From Flavonifractor sp. An306 (lineage in GTDB: Bacteria; Bacillota; Clostridia; Oscillospirales; Oscillospiraceae), in NCBI RefSeq assembly GCF_002159455.1, contig NZ_NFIQ01000030.1, forward strand, positions 1-43,782: a stretch of DNA of 43,782 nt, in the 5' to 3' direction. Position numbers and translations under genes: made by a program. Shown piece by piece: positions 30,069 through 37,724 of this stretch; within the stretch, counting starts at the first letter, position 1; every line of letters begins with the position of its first letter. The notes under the pieces are model-generated. The model was given only the letters and a program-made list of their open reading frames with translations. It did no database searches and had not been told where the DNA came from.

Positions 30069-30598
30069 TTGTACCCCAGGAGATCCGCCTCATCGGCCAG
30101 CCCGTCCGCAGCCTCCAGACCATGCTGCGGGAGCTGTCCTTCCTCTATGATTTCCTCCCCCGCCTCACCCCCGACGGCATCTTTGGGGAGCGCACCCTGG
30201 AGGCCGTCATGCTGTTTCAGCGGGAGTTTTTTCCCCCGGTCACCGGGCAGGTAAACCAGGCCACCTGGGACGCCATCGCCGCCCTCTATCTCCAGGCCAG
30301 GGCCCGGCTGGCGGGCCCTCTCCCCGGCCGGACCTACCCCAAGGGCGGCTTTACCGTCCAGCCGGACCAGAACAGCGTCCACCTCTATCTGGTGCAGTCC
30401 ATGTTCCGGGCCCTGGCCCGGCTGCTGGACGGGGTGGAGTCCGCCCCCGTCACCGGCCAGAACGACGCCGCCACCCAGCGCAACATCCGCTGGGTCCAGC
30501 GGCTGGACGGCCGACCGGAGACCGGTATCCTGGATCAGGACAGCTGGAACACCATCAGCCGGCTGTATACCCTGTTCGTCACCTACGGTCAGGCATAA
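30065..30598 (+). CDS. Tandem peptidoglycan-binding domain protein
   Basis: The 177-residue protein consists of two PG_binding_1 domains, at about 12-79 (LTPDGIFGERTLEAVMLFQ) and 103-172 (VTGQNDAATQRNIRWVQ, less canonical), with no catalytic domain or signal peptide. Its ATG overlaps the stop of the SleC-like gene as ATGA, so the two are co-translated. It looks like a detached cortex-binding module that may help position the lytic enzyme. Confidence 0.85.
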   Translation: MIVPQEIRLIGQPVRSLQTMLRELSFLYDFLPRLTPDGIFGERTLEAVMLFQREFFPPVTGQVNQATWDAIAALYLQARARLAGPLPGRTYPKGGFTVQPDQNSVHLYLVQSMFRALARLLDGVESAPVTGQNDAATQRNIRWVQRLDGRPETGILDQDSWNTISRLYTLFVTYGQA

Positions 30599-30632
30599 AA
30601 AAGGAGGCGCTGCCCAGGCAGCGCCTCCTTTT
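30599..30632. terminator. Bidirectional terminator between the cortex-lytic and his operons
   Basis: A perfect 15-bp stem with a 4-base loop is flanked by A's on the left and T's on the right. It serves both converging operons and touches the stop codon of each. Confidence 0.93.
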
Positions 30633-30961
30633 CAGGTCTCATGGTCCACGGTTTTCATCTGCTTGAGATTGCCGATCTTGTGGCTGCGGCGCTCCAGCTC
30701 GGAGAGCACCGCGTCCAGGGGGATGTTCTGGTCGGCCATCATCACCATTAGGTGGTAGATGAGGTCGGAGATCTCCCCCACCGTCTCCTCCTGCTTGCCG
30801 TTCTTGGCGGCGATGATGGTCTCGGAGCACTCCTCCCCCACCTTCTTCAGGATCTTGTCCAGGCCCTTGTCAAACAGGTAGCAGGTGTAGGACCCCTCCT
30901 GAGGGTCGCTCTTGCGGTTCAGCACCACCTGGTACAGGTCCCGCAATACGGTATCATTCAT
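30632..30961 (-). CDS. hisE: Phosphoribosyl-ATP pyrophosphatase
   Basis: The 109-residue all-alpha MazG-like enzyme hydrolyses PR-ATP to PR-AMP, the second step of histidine synthesis. The metal-binding pattern is KKVGEECSETIIAAKNG with EISDLIYHLMVMM downstream. The frame is open 53 codons upstream across hisI, but the ATG at 30961 overlaps the hisI stop as ATGA and gives the normal size. It is the last gene of the his operon. HisI and HisE, fused in many bacteria, are separate here. Confidence 0.95.
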   Translation of the reverse strand: MNDTVLRDLYQVVLNRKSDPQEGSYTCYLFDKGLDKILKKVGEECSETIIAAKNGKQEETVGEISDLIYHLMVMMADQNIPLDAVLSELERRSHKIGNLKQMKTVDHET

Positions 30962-31290
30962 GTGGTTTCCTCCCAAATGTCGTTGAAAAAGCAGCTTCTG
31001 GCCCCGGTGTGGCAGGTGGGGCCCTGGGGTACGCAGAGATAGAGCAGGGTGTCGGTATCGCAGTCGGTAACCACCTTCTTCACATGGAGGAAGTGGCCCG
31101 AGCTCTCCCCCTTGTTCCACAGCTTTTGACGGCTGCGGGACCAGAACCAGGCGGTCCTGGTTTTCAGGGTCAGCTCCACCGCCTCCCGATTGGTGAAGCC
31201 CAGCATCAGGATATCTTTAGTCTCCGCGTCCTGGATGATCACCGGGATCAGGTCGGATTTCTGAAAGAGCAAATGCAAATCAAAGTCCAT
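30958..31290 (-). CDS. hisI: Phosphoribosyl-AMP cyclohydrolase
   Basis: The 110-residue zinc enzyme opens the adenine ring of PR-AMP, the third step. Family marks are ILMLGFTNREAVELTLKTRTAWFWSRSRQKLW and the metal-binding VTDCDTDTLLYLC, with a later Cys in GPTCHTG. GAGGTGA precedes the ATG, three bases after the hisF stop. Normal length for a stand-alone HisI. Confidence 0.96.
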   Translation of the reverse strand: MDFDLHLLFQKSDLIPVIIQDAETKDILMLGFTNREAVELTLKTRTAWFWSRSRQKLWNKGESSGHFLHVKKVVTDCDTDTLLYLCVPQGPTCHTGARSCFFNDIWEETT

Positions 31291-31293
31291 GGT

Positions 31294-32049
31294 TCACCTC
31301 ACGGGGATGTTTTGGGTGCGCAGATAGTCCTTCACCTGGGGTACCGTCAGCTCCCCGAAGTGGAACAGGGAAGCGGCCAGTGCGGCGTCACAGTTGGTTT
31401 GTTCAAAGACCTCCGCAAAATGGGCCAGGGACCCGCAGCCGCCGGAGGCGATCACCGGGATGGACACCGCCTCGGTGACCGCCTTGGTCATGGCCAAATC
31501 AAAGCCCGCCTTGGTGCCGTCGGCGTCCATGGAGGTGAGCAGAATTTCCCCCGCCCCCAGGGCCTCCGCCTGTTTGACCCACTGGATGAGGTCCATGCCG
31601 GTGGGTTTTCTTCCGCCCGCCACGACAACCTCCCAGGTGCCGTCGCCTCTGGCCCGGGCGTCGGCGGCCAGCACCACACACTGGGAGCCGAACCGCTCCG
31701 CCGCCTCAGAGATCAGCTCCGGCCGGGCCACGGCGGCGGAGTTCACCGAAATTTTGTCCGCCCCCGCCCGTAGCAGCCGCTGAAAGTCCTCCACGGTGCG
31801 GATGCCGCCCCCCACCGTCAGAGGGACGAACACCTGGGCGGCGGTGCGCTCCACCACGTCGGCCACGGTGTCCCGGGCATCGCTGGTGGCGGTGATATCC
31901 AGGAATACGATCTCGTCGGCCCCCTGGTCGGAATAATATTTGGCCAGCTCCACCGGGTCTCCGGCGTCCCGGATGTTGACAAAGTTGACCCCCTTCACCA
32001 CCCGGCCGTCCCGCACGTCCAGGCAGGGGATGATCCGTTTGGCTAACAC
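31294..32049 (-). CDS. hisF: Imidazole glycerol phosphate synthase, cyclase subunit
   Basis: The 251-residue TIM-barrel subunit forms the imidazole ring and AICAR using ammonia from HisH. Marks are [18 protein letters not shown] with the catalytic Asp near residue 11, and [15 protein letters not shown] with the second catalytic Asp. It starts with GTG at 32049 after GGAGG and overlaps hisA by 7 bases. Confidence 0.97.
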   Translation of the reverse strand: MLAKRIIPCLDVRDGRVVKGVNFVNIRDAGDPVELAKYYSDQGADEIVFLDITATSDARDTVADVVERTAAQVFVPLTVGGGIRTVEDFQRLLRAGADKISVNSAAVARPELISEAAERFGSQCVVLAADARARGDGTWEVVVAGGRKPTGMDLIQWVKQAEALGAGEILLTSMDADGTKAGFDLAMTKAVTEAVSIPVIASGGCGSLAHFAEVFEQTNCDAALAASLFHFGELTVPQVKDYLRTQNIPVR

Positions 32050-32765
32050 TGCTCGCCCGCCTCCTTTACCGCCGCCGGCAGGTCCACCGTCCCGGCATAA
32101 TAGGCCTTGCCGATGATGGCCCCGTACAGGCCCATGGCGTTCAGTTTGGACAGATCCTCGTTGGAAGACACCCCGCCGGAGGCGGTGATCTGACAGCTTA
32201 CCGCCTTCTGGAGTTCCGCCAGCCGGTCAAAGGAGGGGCCGGACAGCATGCCGTCGGTGGCGATGTCGGTAAAGATGATGGTGCGGACCCCCAGGCCCTC
32301 CATGGACCTGGAGAAGTCCAGGTAGTTGAGCCCCGAGGACTGCTCCCACCCGGCGGTTTTCACGATGCCGTCCATGGCGTCGATGCCCACGGCCACCCGC
32401 TCGCCGTACTGTTCCACCGCCTCTTTTACGAACTCCGGGTGACTGACGGCGGCGGAGCCGATGACGCACCGCCACACGCCCAGAGAAAATACTTCCTCCA
32501 GGTCGGCCATGGAGCGGATGCCGCCCCCCAGCTCCACCTTCAGGCCGGACTGCTCCGCCACCGCCTGCACGATAGACCCGTTCTGCCGGGCGCCGCTGCG
32601 GGCCCCGTCCAGGTCTACCATATGGACATACCGGGCCCCGGCATTATAAAAATCCCTGGCCACCGCCAGGGGGTCGGCGGCCACCTGATGGGCGGTGGCA
32701 AAGTCCCCCTTGTACAGGCGTACCGCCTGACCGTTCTTCAAATCTATGGCCGGAAACAGGATCAT
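32043..32765 (-). CDS. hisA: Phosphoribosylformimino-AICAR-phosphate isomerase
   Basis: The 240-residue TIM barrel carries out the Amadori rearrangement of ProFAR to PRFAR. Marks are [19 protein letters not shown] with the catalytic Asp near residue 8, and [13 protein letters not shown] with the second Asp. The frame is open a further 107 codons upstream through hisH, but the ATG at 32765 overlaps the hisH stop as ATGA and gives the normal size. Confidence 0.97.
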   Translation of the reverse strand: MILFPAIDLKNGQAVRLYKGDFATAHQVAADPLAVARDFYNAGARYVHMVDLDGARSGARQNGSIVQAVAEQSGLKVELGGGIRSMADLEEVFSLGVWRCVIGSAAVSHPEFVKEAVEQYGERVAVGIDAMDGIVKTAGWEQSSGLNYLDFSRSMEGLGVRTIIFTDIATDGMLSGPSFDRLAELQKAVSCQITASGGVSSNEDLSKLNAMGLYGAIIGKAYYAGTVDLPAAVKEAGEQC

Positions 32766-33370
32766 GTGTTCAGCCCTCCGAAATTCCGTAAAATCTGCAG
32801 CCCCACCTCGCCGCTCTTCTCCGGGTGGAACTGGCAGCCGTACACGTTGCCCCGCTGCACCGCCGCCGTCACCGGCACGCCGTAGTCGGTCCGGGCGATG
32901 ACGGTGGCCGGGTCGTCCGCCACGGCACAGAAAGAGTGGACAAAGTAGACGTAGCTGCCCTCCTCCACCCCGGCCAGCAGCGGGGAGGGATTGGGGAAAC
33001 TCAGGCTGTTCCAGCCGATGTGGGGCAGCTTCAGGCCGGTCTCGATCCTCCGCACCCGGCCGGGTACCAGCCCCAGACCGGCGCACTCCCGCACTTCCTC
33101 TCCCCGGTCCAGCAGCAGCTGCATCCCCAGGCAGATGCCCAGGATGGGTTTCTTCTCCGCCTGGGCGGTCAGCACCCTGTCCAGGCCGGTCTGGCGCAGC
33201 TTATCCGCCGCGTCGGGGAAGGCCCCCACGCCGGGCAGGATGATGGCGTCGGCCTGCTCCAGCTCCCTGGTGTCGCTGGTGATCCGGGTGCTCAGGCCCA
33301 GGTAGTCCATGGCGTTGGTGACGCTTTTCAGGTTGCCCACGCCGTAATCCACAATGGCGGTATAGCCCAT
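32762..33370 (-). CDS. hisH: Imidazole glycerol phosphate synthase, glutaminase subunit
   Basis: The 202-residue class I glutamine amidotransferase supplies ammonia to HisF. The nucleophile elbow is ILGICLGMQLLLD (catalytic Cys) and the His/Glu pair is in GCQFHPEKSG; the oxyanion strand LPGVGAFPDA is also present. GGAAGGAGAG precedes the ATG. It lies 18 bases after the inserted acetyltransferase gene, the largest gap in this operon. Confidence 0.97.
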   Translation of the reverse strand: MGYTAIVDYGVGNLKSVTNAMDYLGLSTRITSDTRELEQADAIILPGVGAFPDAADKLRQTGLDRVLTAQAEKKPILGICLGMQLLLDRGEEVRECAGLGLVPGRVRRIETGLKLPHIGWNSLSFPNPSPLLAGVEEGSYVYFVHSFCAVADDPATVIARTDYGVPVTAAVQRGNVYGCQFHPEKSGEVGLQILRNFGGLNT

Positions 33371-33388
33371 GCGCTCTCTCCTTCCGCC

Positions 33389-33880
33389 TTATACCCTGTG
33401 GTAAAAGACGATAATATCCTCATATCTGCCGTCCTTCAGGCGAAATCCGCCTGGAATGGTTCCCACCCGCTGGAAACCCAGGGACTGGTACAGGGCGATT
33501 GCTCCCAGATTGCTGGCCACCACAGCGTTGAACTGGAGCAGCCGGAAGCCCAGCGCTCCGCAGGCCGCCAGACTGTCCTCCACCAGGGCCCGGCCCACGC
33601 CCCGGCCCCGGCAGTCCCGGCTCACGCCGTAGCTGGCGTTGGCAATGTGGCTGCAGCGGCCCACATTGTTGGGGTACAAAATATATAGCCCCACTACCTT
33701 CCCGTCCAGCTCAGCCACGGCGGTGCGGCTCTGGCCGGCAAAAAAGGCCGCCGCCTCTACCCCGTCCAGGGTCTCCTCCTGGGGGTACGCCACGCCGTCC
33801 TCCACAATCTGGTTCCAGATCTCCGCCAGGGCGGGCAGGTCCTCCGCCCTGTAGGGGCGCACCCGCAGCTCTCCCGCCAT
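33389..33880 (-). CDS. GNAT N-acetyltransferase inserted in the his operon
   Basis: The 163-residue protein has the GNAT fold: N-terminal RVRPYRAEDLPALAEIWNQ, acetyl-CoA-binding loop CRGRGVGRALVEDSL near residue 95, and AIALYQSLGFQRVGTIPGGF near 130. Sequences of this type resemble bacterial acetyltransferases acting on small amines or amino acids; the substrate is unknown. The frame is open 41 codons upstream into hisB, but the ATG overlaps the hisB stop as TGATG, which indicates translational coupling. It occupies a place in the his operon where no histidine enzyme is missing a domain. A role linked to histidine intermediates is possible but unproven. Confidence 0.88.
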   Translation of the reverse strand: MAGELRVRPYRAEDLPALAEIWNQIVEDGVAYPQEETLDGVEAAAFFAGQSRTAVAELDGKVVGLYILYPNNVGRCSHIANASYGVSRDCRGRGVGRALVEDSLAACGALGFRLLQFNAVVASNLGAIALYQSLGFQRVGTIPGGFRLKDGRYEDIIVFYHRV

Positions 33881-34488
33881 CACAGCACCCCCTTGGTGGA
33901 GGTGACCCCGGCGCCGGTGACCTGGACGGCCTCCCGTACCGCCACCCCCAGGGCCTTGAACAGGGCCTCGGTGATGTGGTGGGCGTTTTTGCCGTACAGA
34001 CATTTCATATGTAAGGTCAGGCCGCTGTTTACCGCGAAGGCCCGCATAAACTCCTCGGTAAGGCAGGCGTCATAGGCGCCGATCATGGGCTGGGGCATGT
34101 CGGCGTCAAACACCAGGAAAGGCCGGTTGGAGAAGTCCAGGGCGGCAAAGCACAGGGCCTCGTCCATGGGGATGTAGGCGGAGGCAAACCGGCGGATCCC
34201 CTTCCGGCCCCCCAAAGCCCGGCTCATAGCCTGGCCCAGCACGATGCCCGTATCCTCCACCGTGTGGTGGCCGTCCACCTCCAGGTCGCCTTTGACGGCC
34301 AGTTCCAGCCCCAGGCCGCCGTAAAAGGCAAAGGCGGTAAGCATGTGGTCGAAAAACCCGATGCCGGTGTGGATCTCCACCGGCCCGCCCTCCAGGCAGA
34401 GGTTCACACTGATTTGGGTCTCCTTCGTCTTGCGCTCTATGGAATAGGCCCGCACTGGGGCATCCGATTGATACACGGGAATGTCCAT
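33880..34488 (-). CDS. hisB: Imidazoleglycerol-phosphate dehydratase
   Basis: The 202-residue manganese enzyme makes imidazole acetol phosphate. The two metal motifs are DGHHTVEDTGIVLGQA near residue 70 and KNAHHITEALFKALG near 165. It is the monofunctional form without the phosphatase domain found in enterobacteria, so a separate histidinol phosphatase is needed. The ATG at 34488 overlaps the hisD stop as ATGA; a TTG one codon upstream is also possible. Confidence 0.97.
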   Translation of the reverse strand: MDIPVYQSDAPVRAYSIERKTKETQISVNLCLEGGPVEIHTGIGFFDHMLTAFAFYGGLGLELAVKGDLEVDGHHTVEDTGIVLGQAMSRALGGRKGIRRFASAYIPMDEALCFAALDFSNRPFLVFDADMPQPMIGAYDACLTEEFMRAFAVNSGLTLHMKCLYGKNAHHITEALFKALGVAVREAVQVTGAGVTSTKGVL

Positions 34489-35789
34489 CAAATTTCCTCC
34501 TTGACCAGCCCATCCGATTCAAACCGCACCTGGATGGAATTGGCGTGGGCGGTGAGCTTTTCGCTCTGGGCCAGGGTGATGATCTGGTCCTTGATGGGGG
34601 CCAGACTGGCCTGATCATACTGGATGATGCTCATGGTTTTGAGGAAACTGTCCACGCTGAGGGGGGAGAAGAACCGGGCGGTGCCGCTGGTGGGCAGCAC
34701 GTGGTCGGGCCCGGCCAGGTAATCCCCCAGAGGCTCCGGGGACCAGGCCCCCAAAAACACCGCCCCGGCGTTTTTGATAGCGGGCAGCAGAGCCCTGGGA
34801 TCCTCGGTGACAATTTCCAGGTGCTCCGGCGCCACCTCGTTGGCCAGAGCGGCGCAGTCGGCCAGGCTCTCGCACACGATGGCGCAGCCGAAGTCCCGGA
34901 GGGAGCACTCCATAATCTCCGAGCGGCTGAGATAGCCGGTCTGGCGGATGATCTCAGCGTCCACCGCCTGAGCCAGCTCCATGGAATCGGTGAGCAGCAC
35001 GGCGGAGGCCAGCTTGTCGTGCTCGGCCTGGCTCAGCAGGTCGGCGGCCACGAACTTGGGGTTGGCCTTGCCGTCGGCGATCACCAGCACCTCAGAGGGA
35101 CCGGCCACCATATCGATGTCCAGCTTGCCGTAGGCCTGCCGCTTGGCGGCGGCCACGTAGGCGTTGCCGGGGCCCACCAGCTTATCCACCCGGGGGATGA
35201 AGCCCGCCCCGTAGGTGAGGGCGGCCACCGCCTGGGCGCCGCCCACGGCGATCACCCGGTCCACCCCGGCGATTTTGGCGGCGGCCAGCACCGCGTCGTT
35301 GAGGTTTTCAGTGGGGGGCGTCACCATGACGATCTCCTCCACCCCCGCCACCTTGGCGGGCACCGCGTTCATCAGCACGCTGCTGGGGTAGGCGGCGGTG
35401 CCGCCGGGGACGTAGATGCCCACCCGGGTCAGGCCCCGGACCACCCGGCCCACGATCCCTCCGTCGGGGGAGGTCCACTCCATGGTGCGGCTCAGCAGCT
35501 TTTCGTTATAATCCCGGATATTGGCCGCCGCCCGCTCCAGGGCGGCGATCAATTCCTTGGGGCAGCGGCCATAGGCCGCGTCCAGCTCAGCCGGGGTAAG
35601 CTCCCGGGGCTCGGCCTTGTCGAAGCGGAGGGAGTAGTCCCGCACCGCCTCAAACCCCTTTTCCCTGACGGTCTCCATGATCTCCGCCGCGGCGGCGTCG
35701 ATGGCCTGGTTGGCCTGGGCGGCCCGGGCCCTCATGGCGGCCAGCACCGCCTCCTCGGCGGAGCCGTCGGCCTTTACAATCTGTATCAT
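34488..35789 (-). CDS. hisD: Histidinol dehydrogenase
   Basis: The 433-residue zinc enzyme oxidises histidinol to histidine in two NAD-dependent steps. Marks are VGIYVPGGTAAYPSSVLMNAVPAKVAG, VAGPSEVLVIADGKANP and SQAEHDKLASAVLLT, where the active-site His lies. Length is normal. It overlaps hisG upstream and hisB downstream by ATGA. Confidence 0.97.
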   Translation of the reverse strand: MIQIVKADGSAEEAVLAAMRARAAQANQAIDAAAAEIMETVREKGFEAVRDYSLRFDKAEPRELTPAELDAAYGRCPKELIAALERAAANIRDYNEKLLSRTMEWTSPDGGIVGRVVRGLTRVGIYVPGGTAAYPSSVLMNAVPAKVAGVEEIVMVTPPTENLNDAVLAAAKIAGVDRVIAVGGAQAVAALTYGAGFIPRVDKLVGPGNAYVAAAKRQAYGKLDIDMVAGPSEVLVIADGKANPKFVAADLLSQAEHDKLASAVLLTDSMELAQAVDAEIIRQTGYLSRSEIMECSLRDFGCAIVCESLADCAALANEVAPEHLEIVTEDPRALLPAIKNAGAVFLGAWSPEPLGDYLAGPDHVLPTSGTARFFSPLSVDSFLKTMSIIQYDQASLAPIKDQIITLAQSEKLTAHANSIQVRFESDGLVKEEI

Positions 35790-36427
35790 TTCCGCTTCTC
35801 CAATTCTCCCTCGCAGCGGGCGATAAAATCTGCGATCTGATCCTTATACAGCTTCATGCTGGCGGTATTGACAATGAGCCGGGCGGACACCGGGGCCACG
35901 TCCTCAATGGGCACCAGGCCGTTGGCCTTCAGAGTGGCCCCCGTCTCCACAATGTCCACAATGGCGTCGGTGAGGTTCAGGATGGGGGCCAGCTCCACGC
36001 TGCCCTCGATCTTGATGATGTCCACATCCATACCCTTCTGGGCAAAGAAGGCCCGGGTCACCTCCGGGTACTTGGAGGCCACCCGCCGGGTCTTGTAGGT
36101 ACCAAAGAAGTCGCTGCCCTGCTTGACGGCCAGGGCGAAGCGGCACCTGCCGAAGCCCAGGTCCAGCACCTCATAGAAGGACCCGCCCTTTTCCAGAATG
36201 GTGTCCTTGCCCACGATGCCCAGATCGCATACCCCGTGCTCCACGTAGGTGATCACGTCGGGGGCCTTGGCCAGCACCGCGTCCAGGGGGTAGTTGGGCA
36301 GGCTGTGGACCAGCCGGCGGCCCGGGTCCTTGATGGGGGAGCAGTCCAGACCCGCCCCCTCGAAGAGCTCCACGCTCTTGTCCAGCAGGCGGCCCTTGGT
36401 GATGGCGATTTTCAGACGCTCGCTCAT
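35786..36427 (-). CDS. hisG: ATP phosphoribosyltransferase, short form
   Basis: The 213-residue catalytic subunit starts histidine synthesis by joining ATP and PRPP. It is the short form, without the C-terminal regulatory domain, and therefore needs HisZ, which lies directly upstream and overlaps it by four bases (ATGA). Marks are KIAITKGRLLDKSVELF, VCDLGIVGKDTI and the PRPP loop IVDIVETGATLKANGL. Confidence 0.97.
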   Translation of the reverse strand: MSERLKIAITKGRLLDKSVELFEGAGLDCSPIKDPGRRLVHSLPNYPLDAVLAKAPDVITYVEHGVCDLGIVGKDTILEKGGSFYEVLDLGFGRCRFALAVKQGSDFFGTYKTRRVASKYPEVTRAFFAQKGMDVDIIKIEGSVELAPILNLTDAIVDIVETGATLKANGLVPIEDVAPVSARLIVNTASMKLYKDQIADFIARCEGELEKRK

Positions 36428-37593
36428 ACCCGCACCATCCTTTCTCCGTCCTTGTCAAAGACCAGCACAGCCTCCGCCCCCTTGTCCCGGGCCAGGTTCA
36501 GGCTGGACTCCAGGGTGCGGCAGGGGGAGAGCTCGCTGGTGCCGGCGGGGCGGCCGTCCACCGCCTCCAGGGCCTGAGCCAGATAGCCCGGCTCGTAGTG
36601 GACCACCACCCGCAGCACCGGCGGGGCGATCTCCGGCAGGGTGCGGGCCACCGCGTCCACATCCACGGCGAAGCCGGTGGCCTGGGCCTCCCGGCCGAAC
36701 ACCCCCACCAGATTGTCGTACCGGCCGCCGGAGAGGACGGCGTCTCCCGCCCCCTCCACATAGCCCCGGAACACCACGCCGGTGTAGTAGTCGATCTGAT
36801 GGACCATGCCCAGGTCAAAGCGGACATAGGCCCCGTAGCCCGCGGCGGACAGCTCGTCGTACACCTCGGAGAGATAGTCCACCGCCGGGGTCTTGCCCGC
36901 CAGCTTCTCCGCCTGGGCCAGCACCTCCACCCCACCGAACAGGCGGCTGAGCCGCTCCAGGGCGGCGCAGGCCGGGTTGCCCCGGTGGGGCTCCAGAAAG
37001 GCGTTGAGGGCGGCGAAGTTCTTCCCCTCGATGAGGGCCCGCATCTCCTCCACCGCCTCCTCCCCCAGCTCCAGCCGGCCGGCCAGCTCCCGGAAATACC
37101 CGGCGTGGCCCAGCTCCACATGGAACCTGGCGGCCCCGCAGGAGCGCAGGGCGTCGATGGCGGTGACGATGATCTCCACGTCCGCCTTCTTCCCGCCGGC
37201 CCCGATGAGCTCCACCCCGCACTGGGGGAGCTCCCGGCTGCCGCCGTTGTGGGCGGGGTTGGAACGGTACACTGTCTGGTCGTAGTACAGCCGCTGGGGC
37301 AGCGCCACCGCCTTCAGCTTGGTGGCCGCCACCCGGGCGATGGGTGTGGTGGAGTCGGGCCGCATGACGCAGATCTTGCCGCTGGGGTCCCACACCTTGA
37401 TCATCCGCTCCTGCGGGATGGCGCTGCCCGACAGGGCAAACAGATCATAAAATTCGGTGTCCGGGGTGGACACCTCCAAAAAACCCCGCTGCCGGAACAG
37501 GCGGGTCAGACGGGCCTGCACCTGGCGGCGCTCCTGGCACTCGGCAAACAGCCGGTCCCGGGTGCCCTCCGGGGTGTTAATCATGACGCTCAT
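36424..37593 (-). CDS. hisZ: ATP phosphoribosyltransferase regulatory subunit
   Basis: The 389-residue paralogue of histidyl-tRNA synthetase lacks aminoacylation function and confers histidine feedback control on short HisG. The synthetase-like motif 2 area reads RMIKVWDPSGKICVMRPDSTTPIARVAAT, followed by YYDQTVYRSNPAHNGGSRELPQCGVELIG. AGGGGGA precedes the ATG at 37593. It is the first gene of the operon, with a leader of about 30 bases. That is too short for a T-box or a His leader peptide. Confidence 0.94.
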   Translation of the reverse strand: MSVMINTPEGTRDRLFAECQERRQVQARLTRLFRQRGFLEVSTPDTEFYDLFALSGSAIPQERMIKVWDPSGKICVMRPDSTTPIARVAATKLKAVALPQRLYYDQTVYRSNPAHNGGSRELPQCGVELIGAGGKKADVEIIVTAIDALRSCGAARFHVELGHAGYFRELAGRLELGEEAVEEMRALIEGKNFAALNAFLEPHRGNPACAALERLSRLFGGVEVLAQAEKLAGKTPAVDYLSEVYDELSAAGYGAYVRFDLGMVHQIDYYTGVVFRGYVEGAGDAVLSGGRYDNLVGVFGREAQATGFAVDVDAVARTLPEIAPPVLRVVVHYEPGYLAQALEAVDGRPAGTSELSPCRTLESSLNLARDKGAEAVLVFDKDGERMVRV

Positions 37594-37630
37594 GGGAGTT
37601 CCCCCTTCTACTTTCGCACTTTACCACGCT

Positions 37631-37659
37631 ACTATACTATAACATCCAACCATTGTCAA
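37631..37659 (-). promoter_or_regulatory. Sigma-A promoter of the his operon
   Basis: On the minus strand TTGACA (37654-37659) and TATAGT (37631-37636) are 17 bases apart. Transcription would begin near 37624, about 30 bases before hisZ. Confidence 0.85.
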
Positions 37660-37675
37660 GTGGAAATACAGGCGA

Positions 37676-37707
37676 AGAACCCCCGGGCCAGAAGGTCCGG
37701 GGGTTCT
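37676..37707 (-). terminator. Terminator after the M3 peptidase gene
   Basis: A 14-bp stem with one G-T mismatch and a 4-base loop lies between the peptidase stop codon and the his promoter. The minus-strand trail is only weakly T-rich, so efficiency is uncertain. Confidence 0.7.
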
Positions 37708-37724
37708 GACAGGCGGCAAACCAA

